A stretch of 64,000 nucleotides of DNA, taken from Aporrectodea caliginosa (Eukaryota; Annelida; Clitellata; Crassiclitellata; Lumbricidae). The position numbers and the translations under genes were made by a program. The stretch spans positions 1,036,501 through 1,100,500 of the forward strand of contig JACEVL010000156.1 of assembly GCA_020284085.1 (NCBI GenBank), given 5' to 3'. The stretch's first letter is position 1. Each line of letters opens with the position of its first letter. The notes under the pieces were generated by a model. It was not told the DNA's origin. It saw only the letters and a list, made by a program, of their open reading frames with translations, and ran no database searches. Positions 21,551-55,964 of this stretch are shown here, piece after piece.

Positions 21551-22611
21551 TAAAAACTTTTTACTGCACTGAAATTAATAATTATTTGGAAAACTAAAAT
21601 AAAAAGTAAAATTAATTGAGAACTAAAATAGGAATGATAAGTAAAATTATTTGAGAAGTAAAATTAGAATTGGAAGTAAAATTCAAGGACACAGAACTGA
21701 ATTAAAACTGAATTAGGAATTATTTTGAGAAGTAAAATATCACTGGAAGTAAATAGGCCTAAAAGTATTGCAGAGATTTACGATAATTATTTCAAGAGAA
21801 TTAACTATTTAAAGCGCTTAGAAAAAACTCAGACCTAACTAAATAAATGAATCAATAGCAATATCTATATCAAAATAAAAAGTTAGTTACAGAAGTAATA
21901 AAATATTTGCAAATACTTATTCAAAGCAGCATATGTTTGGGGACAAAATTAAAAACTAAAATCTCCACGGCGTTCATACAATATTCGGTTTTGCGTTGAG
22001 ACCTACTTACCGAAGCGAGAATTCAGAATAAGAATCAAAGAGACAGCGGCCGCGACATATCTCCAGCTACCCAAAAGCGCCATCTATCCGTTGTCAAAGC
22101 ACGGCTGAAAAAGACTGGCATGCACAAGATGAACTGAAGTGAAGATGCTATAGCTGCTGCTGCGGCTGGTCCTTCTTCTGTTGCCGATGAATGTCCCTTA
22201 GCGACTGAAGCCACCGCTGCTCATCATGCGCCGGCAGCCTCAACTTCTGAAGACGACACCAAAGGCCTCTGAAGATGCTCCCCACTGGGGGGCGCACCGA
22301 TGCACTGCAGCTGACTCGAGAGCAGTGGGTGATGTACTGTAAAAAATAAGAAATTATATATATATAGCACTGTGTTCCGTGTAATTTAAGGTAAGGAAAG
22401 AAAAAAGAATGAATTGGGGTAATTTAGGTGACCGGATTTATGGACTTAGCCAGGTAGAAATTGTATTGTGGAATCTGTATGAAAGCAATGGGGCCTTTGA
22501 TGCCAATCGTCTTTGATACAAAGGCCTCTGTAATACAGTAATTTGCAACAATTATTATTATCCGTAGCGAACGGAAGCGCCACCTGCCGAAATAAATGAT
22601 ACTAATAGACG

Positions 22612-22875
22612 GGTGCACTGTGATCTATTGATTAGCGTGCTGGACTGTCAATCGAAAGGTTGGGGGCTATAATCCCCGCCGGATTAATAATAATTTGTTC
22701 CGAGAGTTTGACCCAATTTTAGGCCTCCTCTCTGTGTCACTGTGGTCTTTGTGGCAAGCGGACTTGACCTCCGCTGGACATCTTTCTCTGGACAACCCAT
22801 CTAAAACGAGTCATACGACGAAGCGCTCGTAAATAAGTTTGTAATTGTAATTGTAATTGTAATTGTAATTACGAC
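22612..22875 (+). repeat. SINE with S1-like head and (TTGTAA)n tail
   Basis: The head gcgtgctggactgtcaatcgaaagg resembles family S1. The body differs (ggcaagcggacttgacctcc) and ends in cgctcgtaaataagtttg plus TTGTAA repeats. Confidence 0.6.
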
Positions 22876-22959
22876 TATTTATACAGCGTAGTTGGTAGCA
22901 AGCTACTTCTGCTTTTGGTGTTCTGCGATAGCTAAGAGTAGCGCTTTAGATATAATTAT

Positions 22960-23770
22960 GGGCATGGGCGTCGAGAGCCAAGGCGGGCCCCGGGGCAGAC
23001 ACTTTTCAGAGTCTATCAGGGCCCCTTCTCTTTTCGATTTTATCTGTAAGCCCGAATCTGATGTAAGCCTGTAAAAAGGCTATCAAACTACATTTAATTA
23101 ATAATAATAATGGTAATTTTAATAATAGTAAAAGTAAATGTAAAAATCAGGTTCTTGTTTAAAAGATCCATCTCTGACTAATTGTAAAGAAATTTAGGGG
23201 CCTACAGGAACATGAAAATGTCATTATGTGAATGTGATAAATGATTTTAATTTTTACAGTTACAAGAGAAATTTACCGTATAGTAGATACTATTATAGTA
23301 AATAAATGCAGGCCTAAATGACTACTTAAGTCTACTTATTAAGTCTATATGTAGTAAAAATGTGCTTGCAGGCTTTCCGGCTTGCAAACAATTCGATCAC
23401 GGCACCGAAGTCTAATTTTCTTGCTAGGCAGGCATGAAACTGCTTCCATACCCATTTTCAAGCTCTACGTTAACTTGACTTGTGACAGTTGTCTCATTAT
23501 GACGTCCAATCTCAGGAGGTGAGGATATGTCACTTGCAATGTATACCAGACTACATTAACAACTCGCTCTGTGCCATGATCATCAACTCCACTACTACTA
23601 CTACTAATAGCGATAATATTGTCAACTTGATTAGCTGCATCATTCGCTTTTGATAAAATTGAAAATCCAAGACTTTGAAGGAGTGTCTGTCTCTCGTATG
23701 TATTCCTGACTTTCGCTAATCTTTCTTTCCTTTTTGAGCTCCAGATTTCTTATGGTAATTCATCGCCACA
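22960..23770 (-). mobile_element. Decayed hAT (N-terminal transposase relic)
   Basis: On the minus strand near 23766-23727 the frame reads HKKSGAQKGKKD then stop. This is the N-terminal motif common in one hAT lineage (KSGAQKRK). Around 22965 there is a GC-rich end-like stretch, ggcgtcgagagccaaggcgg. No intact frame and no TSD were found. Confidence 0.35.
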
Positions 23771-23842
23771 TTTTAGGATCTCTCCAACACAAACCCTATA
23801 AAACTGTATCCTTATTATGGTATAAGCTTCGGGTATGCCATA

Positions 23843-23955
23843 CTGTAGTCGCTAGCATGCTGGGGTTTCAACCGAGAGGTTAGGGGTTCAAATCCCAACC
23901 AGGTAGAAATTTGGTTTATAGATTTCTGCTCCAATTGCACCCCCTAGCCAAAGCT
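23843..23955 (+). repeat. SINE family S1, 5' half only
   Basis: Contains the S1 head and B-box (ggttaggggttcaaatccc) and the words agatttctgctccaattgcac. It is replaced at about 23961 by the 27-bp array, so the 3' half is missing. Confidence 0.75.
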
Positions 23956-23960
23956 ACGAA

Positions 23961-26170
23961 AGCGACATCATCCAGAGATCCAGAGTCCATAGGCGACATC
24001 ATCCACAGCCTTTCCATAGGCGACATCATCCAGAGCCTTTCCATAGGCGACATCATCCACAGCCTTTCCATAGGCGACATCATCCAGAGCATTTCCATAG
24101 GCGACATCATCCAGAGCCTCTCCATGGGCAGACTGCATACAGCGCCTTTCCATAGGCGACATCATCCTAGAGCCTTTATCCATACATCAGTCCATAGGCG
24201 ACATCATCCAGAGCCTCTCCATAGGCGACATCATCCAGAGCCTCTAGGCGACATAGGCGCGACATCATCCACAGCCTTTCCATAGGCGACATCATCCACA
24301 GCCTTTCCATAGGCGACATCATCCAGAGCCTTTCCATAGGCGACATCATCCAGAGCCTCTCCATAGGCGACATCATCCAGAGCCTCTCCATAGGCGACTG
24401 CATCCAGCGCCTCTCCATAGGCGACATCATCTAGAGCCTCTCCATAGGCGACATCATCCAGAGCCCTCCATAGGCGACATCATCCAGAGCCTATCCATAC
24501 TCAGTCCATAGGCGACATCATCCAGAGCCTCTCCATAGGCGACATCATCCAGAGCCTCTCCATAGGCGACATATAGGCGACATCATCCACAGCCTTTCCA
24601 TAGGCGACATCATCCATAGGCCTAATCCCATAGGCGACATCATCCACAGCCTTTCCATAGGCGACATCATCCAGAGCCTTTCCATAGGCGACATCATCCA
24701 GAACAGGCGACATCATCCACAGCCTTTCCATAGGCGACATCATCCAGAGCCTCTCCATAGGCGACAGCATCCAGAGCCTTTCCATAGGCGACATCATCTA
24801 GAGCCTCTCCATAGGCGAAATCATCCAGAGCCTTTCCATAGGCGACATCATCCAGAGCCTAGGTGACATCATCCATACTCAGTCCATAGGCGACATCATC
24901 CAGAGCCTCTCCATAGGCGACATCATCCAGAGCCTCTACATATAGGCGACATCATCCACAGCCTTTCCATAGGCGACATCATCCAGAGCCTTTCCATAGG
25001 CGACATCATCCAGAGCCTTCCATAGGCGACATCATCCAGAGCCTTTCCATAGGCGACATCATCCAGAGCCTCTCCATAGGCGACATCATCCAGAGCCTCT
25101 CCATAGGCAACATCAAACAGAGCCTCTCCATAGGCGACATCATCCAGAGCCTCTCCATAGGGCAACTGCAAACAGCACCTCTCCATAGGCGACATCATCC
25201 AGAGCCTCTCCATAGGCGACATCATCCAGAGCCTCTCCATAGGTGACATCATCCAGAGCCTCTCCATAGGCGACATCATCCAGAGCCTTTCCATAGGCGA
25301 CATCATCCAGAGCCTTTCCGCGCCTCTCCATAGGCGACATCATCCAGAGCCTTTCCATAGGCGACATCATCCAGAGCCTTTCCATAGGCAACTGCATGCA
25401 GCAGCCTCTCCATAGGCGACATCATCCAGAGCCTCTCCATAGGCGACATCATCCAGAGCCTCTCCATAGGCGACATCATCCAGAGCCTTTCCATAGGCAA
25501 CTGCATACAGCACCTCTCCATAGGCGACATCATCCAGAGCCTTTCCATAGGCGACATCATCCAGAGCCTCTCCATAGGTGACATCATCCAGAGCCTCTCC
25601 ATAGGCGACATCATCCAGAGCCTTTCCATAGGTGACTGCAGACGCGCAGAGCCTCCATAGGCGACATCATCCAGAGCCTTTCCATAGGCAACTGCATGCA
25701 GCACCTCTCCATAGGCGACATCATCCAGAGCCTCTCCATAGGCGACATCATCCAGAGCCTTTCCATAGGCGACATCATCCAGAGCCTTTCCATAGACGAC
25801 ATCATCCGGGAGCCTTTCCATAGGCGACATCATCCAGAGCCTTTCCATAGGCGACATCATCCACAGCCTTTCCATAGGCGACATCATCCACAGCCTTTCC
25901 ATAGGCAACTGCATCCAGCACCTCTCCATAGGCGACAGCATACAGAGCCTTTCCATAGGCGACATCCGGGAGCCTTTCCATAGACGACATCATCCGGGAG
26001 CCTTTAGATAGGCGAGATCATCCACAGCCTCTCCATAGGCGACTGCATCCAGCGCCTCTCCATAGGCGACATCATCCAGAGCCTCTCCATAGGCGACATC
26101 ATCCAGAGCCTCTCCATAGGCGACATCATTCAGAGCCTTTCCATAGGCAACTGCATACAGCACCTCTCCA
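23961..26170. repeat. 27-bp tandem array (~80 units)
   Basis: The unit CATAGGCGACATCATCCAGAG + CCTYTC repeats for 2.2 kb. Common variants include GGCAACTGCAT(G/A)CAGCACC and deletion junctions. 27 is a multiple of three, so several frames stay open, giving MERLWMMSP on one strand and IGDIIQSLS on the other. I take these as noncoding: there is no flanking exon and units are freely truncated. It starts inside an S1 SINE. Confidence 0.97.
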
Positions 26171-28385
26171 ACTTGGATATCCTACTGATATTAATTTTCT
26201 CTGCATTAAAAAATTCACCTTATATACTACATTCATTAGCGCCAAAACGTCCGGCGCCAAAACGTCCTGCTTCGCATAAAATATATACAAATAATGCATA
26301 TTAGTTATACATTTTATATATCAATTTATTAGACATTATGTTAGAGCACCATGAGACGTCAGAGTATGAAAGTAGGCCTAAATGTGTAAGAGAAAATGTT
26401 GTTTATTATTAATTAGTTTATTGAATTTAAAAAGAAAGGTTGTGAGCTATTCCATGTAGTCTAGACCAAGCTCTCATTGTAGTTGCTAATGACGGCCAGA
26501 ATCCGTGCAATGGAGTCAGCATACTACTTCCTTGGAGGTTGTGATGGGTGACCAGCCAGAAATTGGCTGTATTGAACTTGTTGTAACGCTTGTTTTATTT
26601 CTGCTTTACGTATACATAACCTTCAAAACTAATGATAGAGGTCAACCACTATACAAAACAAATGGATAGGCTATCTATTTCTATCTTTGATTGAATTTAT
26701 AAAATCTGATCAAGGAAAAGATAAAGTAGTATGCTGACTCCAATGCGCGGATTAATATACATTATTTGTATATTTATATACTTAATATATCAGCATAGGG
26801 GTTATTGTCCCGGGGGTTATTGTCCTAGGGGGTTATTGTTGTCCGGGGGTTATTGTCCTGTTACCATCTCTAGGCCAATACTTTGCTTTTGTTTATTGTA
26901 TTAGACATAACAGTAGGTCTGTGCGTTAATATTAGTAACTATGTATTTCTAAAGTTTTATAAACAAATGATCACATAATTTTTTTAAGAAATAATCGAAC
27001 TTACTGGTTTTGCAAGATGAATTTATTTATGTTAAACTACGTCTCCGCTTACTGTCCTAAGACGTTTCTATGGCAACTCGCGATGACGTAGCCTACGATT
27101 GCAACAAAACAACCGAATCGCTTCTTATTTATTCTTCTTCTTCGTCTGGTTCTCTGCCTCTTAGGCAGGTTCAAATTAATGTCCGACGTCGCCACTCCTC
27201 TCGTTGTTAGAACTCTTCTTTGAGCTTTCCGTATCCGAATCACATAATAATAAATAATTTGTAACATGCACATGTAACATTCGACATAAGGGCAATTCCA
27301 CGGTATTTCAAATGTTACGGACTCTACATTCAGAAGACTTTGAACCGTTCATACAAACAGATGACTACTGTTTAAAATATTTTGACATTTTTCCCTGATG
27401 CCCCTTCAACCACAGATTAGCTCAATATTAGTTAGTCTGAGCTGGCCATTATGGATCATGTCTGGTGAAACAAAACGTTTGCGTTATGGACTCTACAAAC
27501 AAGAGCTATCAACTTTTTTGATTGAATGATCTATCTTCATTTTCTGTTAAACTGTTATATAAAATAAATTTTGAAACACCATTCTAGAATTGCCAGGTAT
27601 TGCTGTTGATTTAGTCATAATTTCAGTTTGTTATCGTGATAAATATTGATGTTGTGCATTCATTAATGTACACACTGTGCGTTACGGACTCTACGTTACG
27701 GACTCTACCGTATAGACCTCAAACAAAAACTGGCTAATAAACTTATTCATGAAAACAGTTAATTTTTTCCTGCTACTTGCATCATTTAAATGTTCACAAG
27801 GTGTTGTAGGAGTAGTTTCAGAGCTCAAATTTAAAAAAATGTAGTGAAGTTTCATTGTCACAAACAATTTATAGAACCTCTTGTAACGTTGGAAAATCAA
27901 CATTTTCAAGGCTCTTGATGCTTCACAAGTCGTTATTGAGCTTTGATCAGACTGTAGCACTAAACCAAAGTTTCTAGTTTGTAGCAAAGTCAAGACAATA
28001 CCCTAAGCACAAAATTAGAACTATCTATCTATAACAGAAAATTATTAATAATTTTAAATTCCAATATTTTGCTTTGACCTTTCATGGACTGCAATACCGT
28101 GGAATGCCCCATAATTCATTGCACAGCTCATCATGGCTCTGTCGAACAAAACTGAAACAGTGACGTCATTAACGAATACTTACGAATATTTATGAATATT
28201 AAAAATGCTCTGATATTCACGAATATTCACGAATATTAAAGCCTCAAGTCACGAATTCTCGTTCTATGCTTGAGGCCACTAGTGTACCGTAAGTAACTAA
28301 GTATATTCTTTATTGTATCAGTTGCATAACCGCACTCTGGTGTACATACATCATATTAATAATGAAGAGTACAACTCAGTTACAG
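26171..28385. other. Intergenic, no gene seen
   Basis: AT-rich. Small motifs only: a pair of gcgccaaaacgtcc (26239-26270), a run of ggggttattgtcc variants (26805-26870), and gaatatt-rich words (28170-28240). Short frames have no recognisable content. Confidence 0.4.
28295..28355 (+). repeat. Dispersed repeat family U
   Basis: The phrase aagtatattctttatt...aactgcataaccgca.t.tggtgtacat recurs at about 28295, 29940, 45120 and 50665. It has no tRNA-like head in this copy. Confidence 0.5.
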
Positions 28386-28540
28386 TGAGGATGCCGACCA
28401 TACGCGGTCAATGGGAAGACGAGACGGCTACGGAGAGGGCTGGCCACTCAACCTCATACGCCAAGGCTAAGAAAAATCAAGTTTCTAACATTTCATACCA
28501 ACGGCTCTCTGTCGATGTTAGCTTAACGGACTGCTAAAGT
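28386..28540 (+). repeat. SINE family S1, 5'-truncated
   Basis: Retains the S1 3' body: gaccatacgcggtcaatggg, agacgagacggc, ctcatacgccaaggctaag, cttaacggactgct. Confidence 0.7.
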
Positions 28541-30298
28541 ACCGTAATGAGCGTGTGTCCTTTTACATGAAATTCGCCTAAAACATACATCAACTTTCTG
28601 CCTACTAGTCCAATAACCAACTATCCCGACAATACTGTTGTTGTCGATTTACACACTATATATATAGTATTAACTATTTAATTCGTACACAACACTGCCT
28701 AGTGGCCATGCAAGGACACCACGCTGTAGAGCGGGTTACAGCGCTCGTAATTAGGCTGGTGCCCTGCGCTTGGCTTTCGAGTGGCGCTTTAGAAGTTTGG
28801 AGATTACGATTAAGATTACATTGGATACAGAAAGAGAAGAGTTTGAACCTATGCCTGTACGACTTCAATTAAAGACCTCCATTCCAGAAAACTTGTACTT
28901 CGGAAATACAGAGCGCCCTGAGACCATACCTGTGCAGTTATCTTACCTTTAGAAATAGGTAACTGGAAGGTTTAACAAAGACGTAATAAGCTTTAGAAAT
29001 CTGTGAAACTCGTTTTTTGCAAAAGTAACACAAACACACACATATATGTACAAACTCACAATTATCAAGTTCTTGCTTTCTATATAAAAACAGCCAATGC
29101 ATGAATATTCATTACCAGTAAGCCTGTATTTAAAATTCAACAACCACTTCTAATGAATATTCAATATCAGTAAATCCGCATTTAATAATCAACAATTATG
29201 GGTCCCAATTTCCTCATAATTATTCATTCAATAAAGCCAATCTATCTTCAGTTATGTTACAGAAACACAGTAAAAAATTGGAAATAAAGATTGCATAAAT
29301 GTTATGAAATTTGTAAAAACACATTCTTATAATGCTAGAATCTTTAAAAAACACAGGCCTGAAATCAACAGTAGATGTAAATAATTTGACACAATATCAT
29401 TGGTATATTCATTTTATACTATAGATCAGTGGTGAATGATATCAAATGCCATGATGAAGTCCAACATTATTTAACTACTAATTAAGTGTCTTCCAACAAA
29501 TCCATATTCAAACCTCCACTTGTGTGACTTCAAACAAGTAATCTGGTAATCATTATTCAGCAAATGTTACAAAATTAAATTGTAATTAGGATGTTCATCA
29601 AACATTACATAATTTCCTTCCTACAACTCACCAAACTCATGAAATGAGATCATCAGGTTAGACATTGTCTCTGATTGGGGCTTAAATAAACATGCAATTA
29701 AAACAGATGGGTCACCTGGGGTTTTCATTATCAGTCAAGGTCTCTATACAATACAATACAAAACAAGATAACACAACTGTACTTCCAATGTAACAGATAT
29801 TAAAACAATTCATTCTCCAAAAGTACTCAATAGGCCTAAGTACGCAATTATGTAAGTAGGTAATTATGTAAGTAGATAATTACACAATTATGTAAGTACG
29901 TAATTATGTAGGTTGGTAAGTGTCAATGCAAAAGTAAGTAAGTAAGTATATTCTTTATTTATCCAACTGCATAACCCACTTTGGTTTACATAAAATTAAA
30001 TTATGTAAGCAGGTAAGCAAGTGACCCTTTATTCAATACATGACACACACACACACACACCTACAGAAACACAAAAACCTACACACACAAATAACTTGGT
30101 CGGCCGCACTTTGGAGTAAAACCCGCAGCTCGACTTCAGACAAACGTTTCGGTGTACATCTGATAGACCATGCGAGCCTAAATTTTCTAACTCAGTACAT
30201 CTTATAACAAAACATTTCCCAATCTAAGTTTGTGACTTGTCAAATGAGCCAGAGTTCATAGTTCTCTTTATAGTTCAACATGCATTTCGAACGTACTT
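28541..30298. other. 3' flank of the CNTNAP-like gene
   Basis: AT-rich with no open frame of note. It may contain the 3' UTR. Repeat U lies near 29940 and short gtaagtangtaattatg repeats at 29840-29915. Confidence 0.35.
30028..30033 (-). terminator. Candidate polyadenylation signal of the CNTNAP-like gene
   Basis: AATAAA in ttgaataaagggtc on the minus strand, about 270 bp beyond the stop codon at 30301-30299. Confidence 0.35.
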
Positions 30299-52560
<22,262 letters not shown>

Positions 52561-53060
52561 TTGAACGACTCCATCTTCGTCGTCTTCAAATCTCTCGTCT
52601 TCGTTTAAATGGGTCAGGCACGTGATCAGGCGTGGGAACATAACTAGGTCATGCATGACAACGTCATACAACAGACTAGATTTTTGTGCGCTGCACCTTT
52701 AATGACGTCACAAATCAAATAGAGATGCTAAGCGCTAGCGCTCAGGGCGCCATCACCAGTGCTGCATCACATCAGAGGGGTTGCTTACAGATGCCATATG
52801 AAAAACGAAATCAGGATAATTTCTATAATAATGGAGAAAATTATTGACTGAGGAGATTTATTGAAACAGACGAGTGACCGACGAGACGGGTGGATGAACG
52901 AAGAATGTGCTATTTGATTCTAATTGTTGAATCAATAAACGGCTGATTGATTGATTGATTGATAAAAGTACTTAATAAAATCACAGAGAATTCCTTACCA
53001 AAACCTCTAATCTAAAATAAATGCATGTAGGCCTACAGTATATTATATAGACTGTAACTT
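52561..53060. promoter_or_regulatory. Region upstream of the CNTNAP-like gene
   Basis: Contains the presumed 5' UTR and promoter of the minus-strand gene. An in-frame upstream extension of exon 1 is open to about 52671. I see no distinctive TATA or Inr. Confidence 0.25.
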
Positions 53061-53067
53061 ATATTGC

Positions 53068-53300
53068 ATAATTATTTCTACATCCCTCCTCATTGCCTTC
53101 GATCATCAAGTAAAGGTCTTTTAGCTGAGCCACGATGCAGAACAGTTATGGGCTCTCGTGCATTCCACGCCTCTGCTCCAAAGGAAATGGAATTGACTAC
53201 CACTCTCTTCGTAGCTCAAATTCACTTCCTTCCTTCAAAAAGCGACTCAAAACTCACTATTTCTCCTTGGCTTTCTTGGATTTAGAAATCTAACTGCATC
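53068..53300 (+). pseudogene. LINE ORF2 C-terminal fragment
   Basis: Plus frames give GLLAEPRCRTVMGSRAFHAS, then, after a one-base slip near ATGGAATTG, a frame with SLPSFKKRLKTHYF. This is the common end of non-LTR retrotransposon ORF2 (PR.RT..G.RAF...AP..WN.LP...R...S..SFK..LKT.LF). A short 3' UTR follows, ending in a TAA run. Confidence 0.8.
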
Positions 53301-53689
53301 TTCACCTGGCGGCTGACTATCCGCGCCTCAGATTCACATTTCGGTGTGACCTTGTGCGTGTTACAAATATATTTAATAATAATAATAATATAATTATACA
53401 CATGGCATGAATCGATGCTTGAAATCAACAGGTAGGCCTATTGTTGTCAAAGATCTTTGTTGTTGCTAGAATCCATGATAAATGCGCTTGAAACCTATTA
53501 TCCTTCTCAACCACCACTAGGAACAATACGAACACCGAAATACCCATAGTCATGTGGCAACCCCAAAAGGCTGGAATAAATCAGAGGTGGCGAACTTTGT
53601 AAGGGTGCATGTCAACAGTGGTGCTAAATCATTTAAAAATTTCCCTCGTGTGCCCCTCAGAATTCTGCAGAGTATAATCATCATCATCA

Positions 53690-54035
53690 TCATCAGGATC
53701 CATGGGCCAAAGGCCCGTAGGTGTCCAACGCTTGCATCGGATCCATGGGCCGAGGCCCTTTTGGAGTCCAATGCTTGCATTGGATTTCATTCGTATTTTT
53801 CTTTACGAACGGAGTATCTGCACCCATCCGTTCGACCTTCGCGCTTCTCCCTTAAAGAGAGTTCCAGGCTCAGGACTGGCTCTGATATCCACATGTGGTA
53901 TCAAAGGCGGCGATGCTGCCCACATTTGCCAGCTTTTTTCAGGGTTCCTACTGAGCCTGTCCACCTCGCGTAGCGCCCTAAAGTGGTACTTCAGCCAAGA
54001 CCTTCACCACTGATGGCATAGCCTCAGCAAGCTAT
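53690..54035 (+). repeat. Dispersed repeat, possibly SINE
   Basis: gatccatgggccaaaggcccg is repeated with variation within the first 80 bp. A body rich in coding-like words follows but has no intact domain, and a palindrome gatggcatag...ctatgccatc closes the block. Confidence 0.4.
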
Positions 54036-54059
54036 GCCATCAGTATAATACCAGCTTAT

Positions 54060-55130
54060 TATTGTTTTTCTCATATAGATTTTAATTGACAAAGTGCAAC
54101 AACAATTGAAATAAAAGACACATTTTCATTGATGCTGTTACTTTAGAACAACTTGTTATTTTCTTGCTGGTTATGAGTGTCCATAAATATAATAAGTTGG
54201 AATGGATTTATATAGATTTCTTATGCCTGCAACAAATCTAAGTTGTGGGAACCTGCTTATTCATAAGCTCACATAAACGCTGCGCCAAGGATGTCCAGTT
54301 TCAGAACCAGGTTGAGAGCCAATTAAACCAAATCAGAAAACTTTACACAGTTTGGTTTACTAACTTTGATTTGTTTCTCGACAGCATAAAGTACACTGTC
54401 AAATACAAGCAATGAGATTAAAACGAATTTACATACATGTTAAAATGAATCAGAAATACATGTAGTTGAAAAAGAATACGTTATAAAAGTATTTTGTTTT
54501 CTGTAATCAAATAAATCGGTCAAATACTCAAACATAGTAAGCTGTTGTGTAAGTAAGAAAGTGAGTCATTGGTTCAACAGCTACTACATGGTCATACAAC
54601 ACAAAATACCAAGAAACTAGTAATTAATCAAACCGGATTGCATACACATGGTTCAAAATTTTAATTTTTACAGTAAAAAAACTCCAAAGGCCAACTGAAC
54701 TTTAATACAGTAATTCAGTTTGAGAATAAAGCCTAATATTTCATCCGTGTTTACTTGCAAAATAATCATAAAAATTACTACCGGTAGTGGTTAACACTGG
54801 TTAAGAAATTATACATCCTTTGAGTTGGTGCAAAAAGTATTATATAAAAGTCTAGATACATACAAATTATACCTTAAATGTTTCAGTTTTATCATACAGC
54901 CACTGACATTTAGAGTGACTAACTAATAAAATTTCATTTGTAAATAACTTAAGCCAGGGGTGTCAAAATGGTGCATTTTTGGCCCACCGACAATCTCTCT
55001 GGCCAGCAGAGCCTTGCCTAAAGAATACACAATTTGAGAATAAAAGAGCAAATTTGTCTATTTTTCACTGTGTACGATGTTCGTGACTGATAATGAAGAT
55101 CAAAATTTTATAAGCTTACTTTGACTGTTT
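54060..55130. other. Intergenic, downstream of the CCDC66-like gene
   Basis: AT-rich without convincing open frames or repeats that I recognise. Confidence 0.35.
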
Positions 55131-55131
55131 G

Positions 55132-55281
55132 CATGGGCGTATTTAGGGGTGGATTTACGGGTTCAAACCCCCGAAATAAATGCATTACTGTTATTAAAAA
55201 CTAAAAATGTAGAAAATACAATTTCCAATGGAAAACACCCGAAAACTTAAAACCCCTCTGACATTTTTTCCTGGCTGCACG
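55132..55281. mobile_element. MITE family B, copy 2 (TSD intact, right end decayed)
   Basis: The left end CATGGGCGTATTTAGGGG and the internal ttacgggttcaaaccc match copy 1 at 18164. The exact 8-bp target duplication actgtttg flanks it (55124-55131, 55282-55289). The right end reads ctggctgcacg instead of ctggctacgcccatg. Confidence 0.8.
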
Positions 55282-55418
55282 ACTGTTTGTATGCTAAAAT
55301 GCACCCTTTAGTTTTGCAAACATTCTTGGGGACGGGTTCACTGTGCACCCTGACCCATCACTTGCTGGAAAATATTGCCACTGGCCAACCATTAAAAAGG
55401 TTAACTGCCATTAAACCA

Positions 55419-55424
55419 TTTATT
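55419..55424 (-). terminator. Candidate polyadenylation signal, CCDC66-like gene
   Basis: AATAAA on the minus strand about 360 bp beyond the stop at 55784-55782. Other weaker A-rich signals are nearby. Confidence 0.25.
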
Positions 55425-55781
55425 TAATGGCAGTACAGTGTATGTACATGTATGTAAGTAGCAGAAGTGTGAGGTACTTTAAAGGAGCAGTATGAATTGT
55501 CTTCATCCACAAAGTCAGAAGTCTTGGGAAATGAAGCTGTACAAATGAGCATTTACATTACACTCAGTCACCAAAAGTGTCCAGACTTTGATTGATATTT
55601 TAAACTGATTAGAATATAAATTAAAGTTTCAAAACAAAACACTTTACAAGTGGTCAGCCGGAAATAAAAACAGCCGGCCAAAAAGTCCATCCCGCCAAAT
55701 TTCATCACATTCAGATCGGATTCGAAACTTGGCAAATCTGAGTTAAAAGATGTCATTTGAGCGTAAGGAACAGGTGGGCAC

Positions 55782-55964
55782 TCAGTCATAGACAGGTGAG
55801 ACAATTCTCCTGCCTCCATACTGATCTGGCATTGTTTCCGAAATGCTGTTCATCTCTTTCTGCTTTTCCCTCAGCGCCTGTCGCAACGTCGACAGATGTT
55901 GGAGGATTTGGCCTTGGCGATGCGTCGGATGCTCCGTGACAAGGGAAGGATTCAGCAACGGATC
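55782..55964 (-). CDS. CCDC66: CCDC66-like exon i (last)
   Basis: Acceptor TTGGTAG|GATC. 60 residues including RQGQILQHLSTLRQALREKQ and ending SPVYD. Stop TGA at 55784-55782. Confidence 0.82.
   Translation of the reverse strand, partial: DPLLNPSLVTEHPTHRQGQILQHLSTLRQALREKQKEMNSISETMPDQYGGRRIVSPVYD

Noticed and set aside
22130..22275. Ala-rich plus-strand stretch (AAAAAGPSSVADECPL) as a coding exon
   Set aside because: Composition is suggestive, but no splice sites, domain or frame continuity could be found.
23911..25993. Long open frames (MERLWMMSP, IGDIIQSLS, RRHHPEPFH repeats) as a repetitive protein gene
   Set aside because: They follow from a 27-bp unit with no stop in several frames. 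They overlap on both strands, break at every indel, and have no flanking exons or signal sequence.
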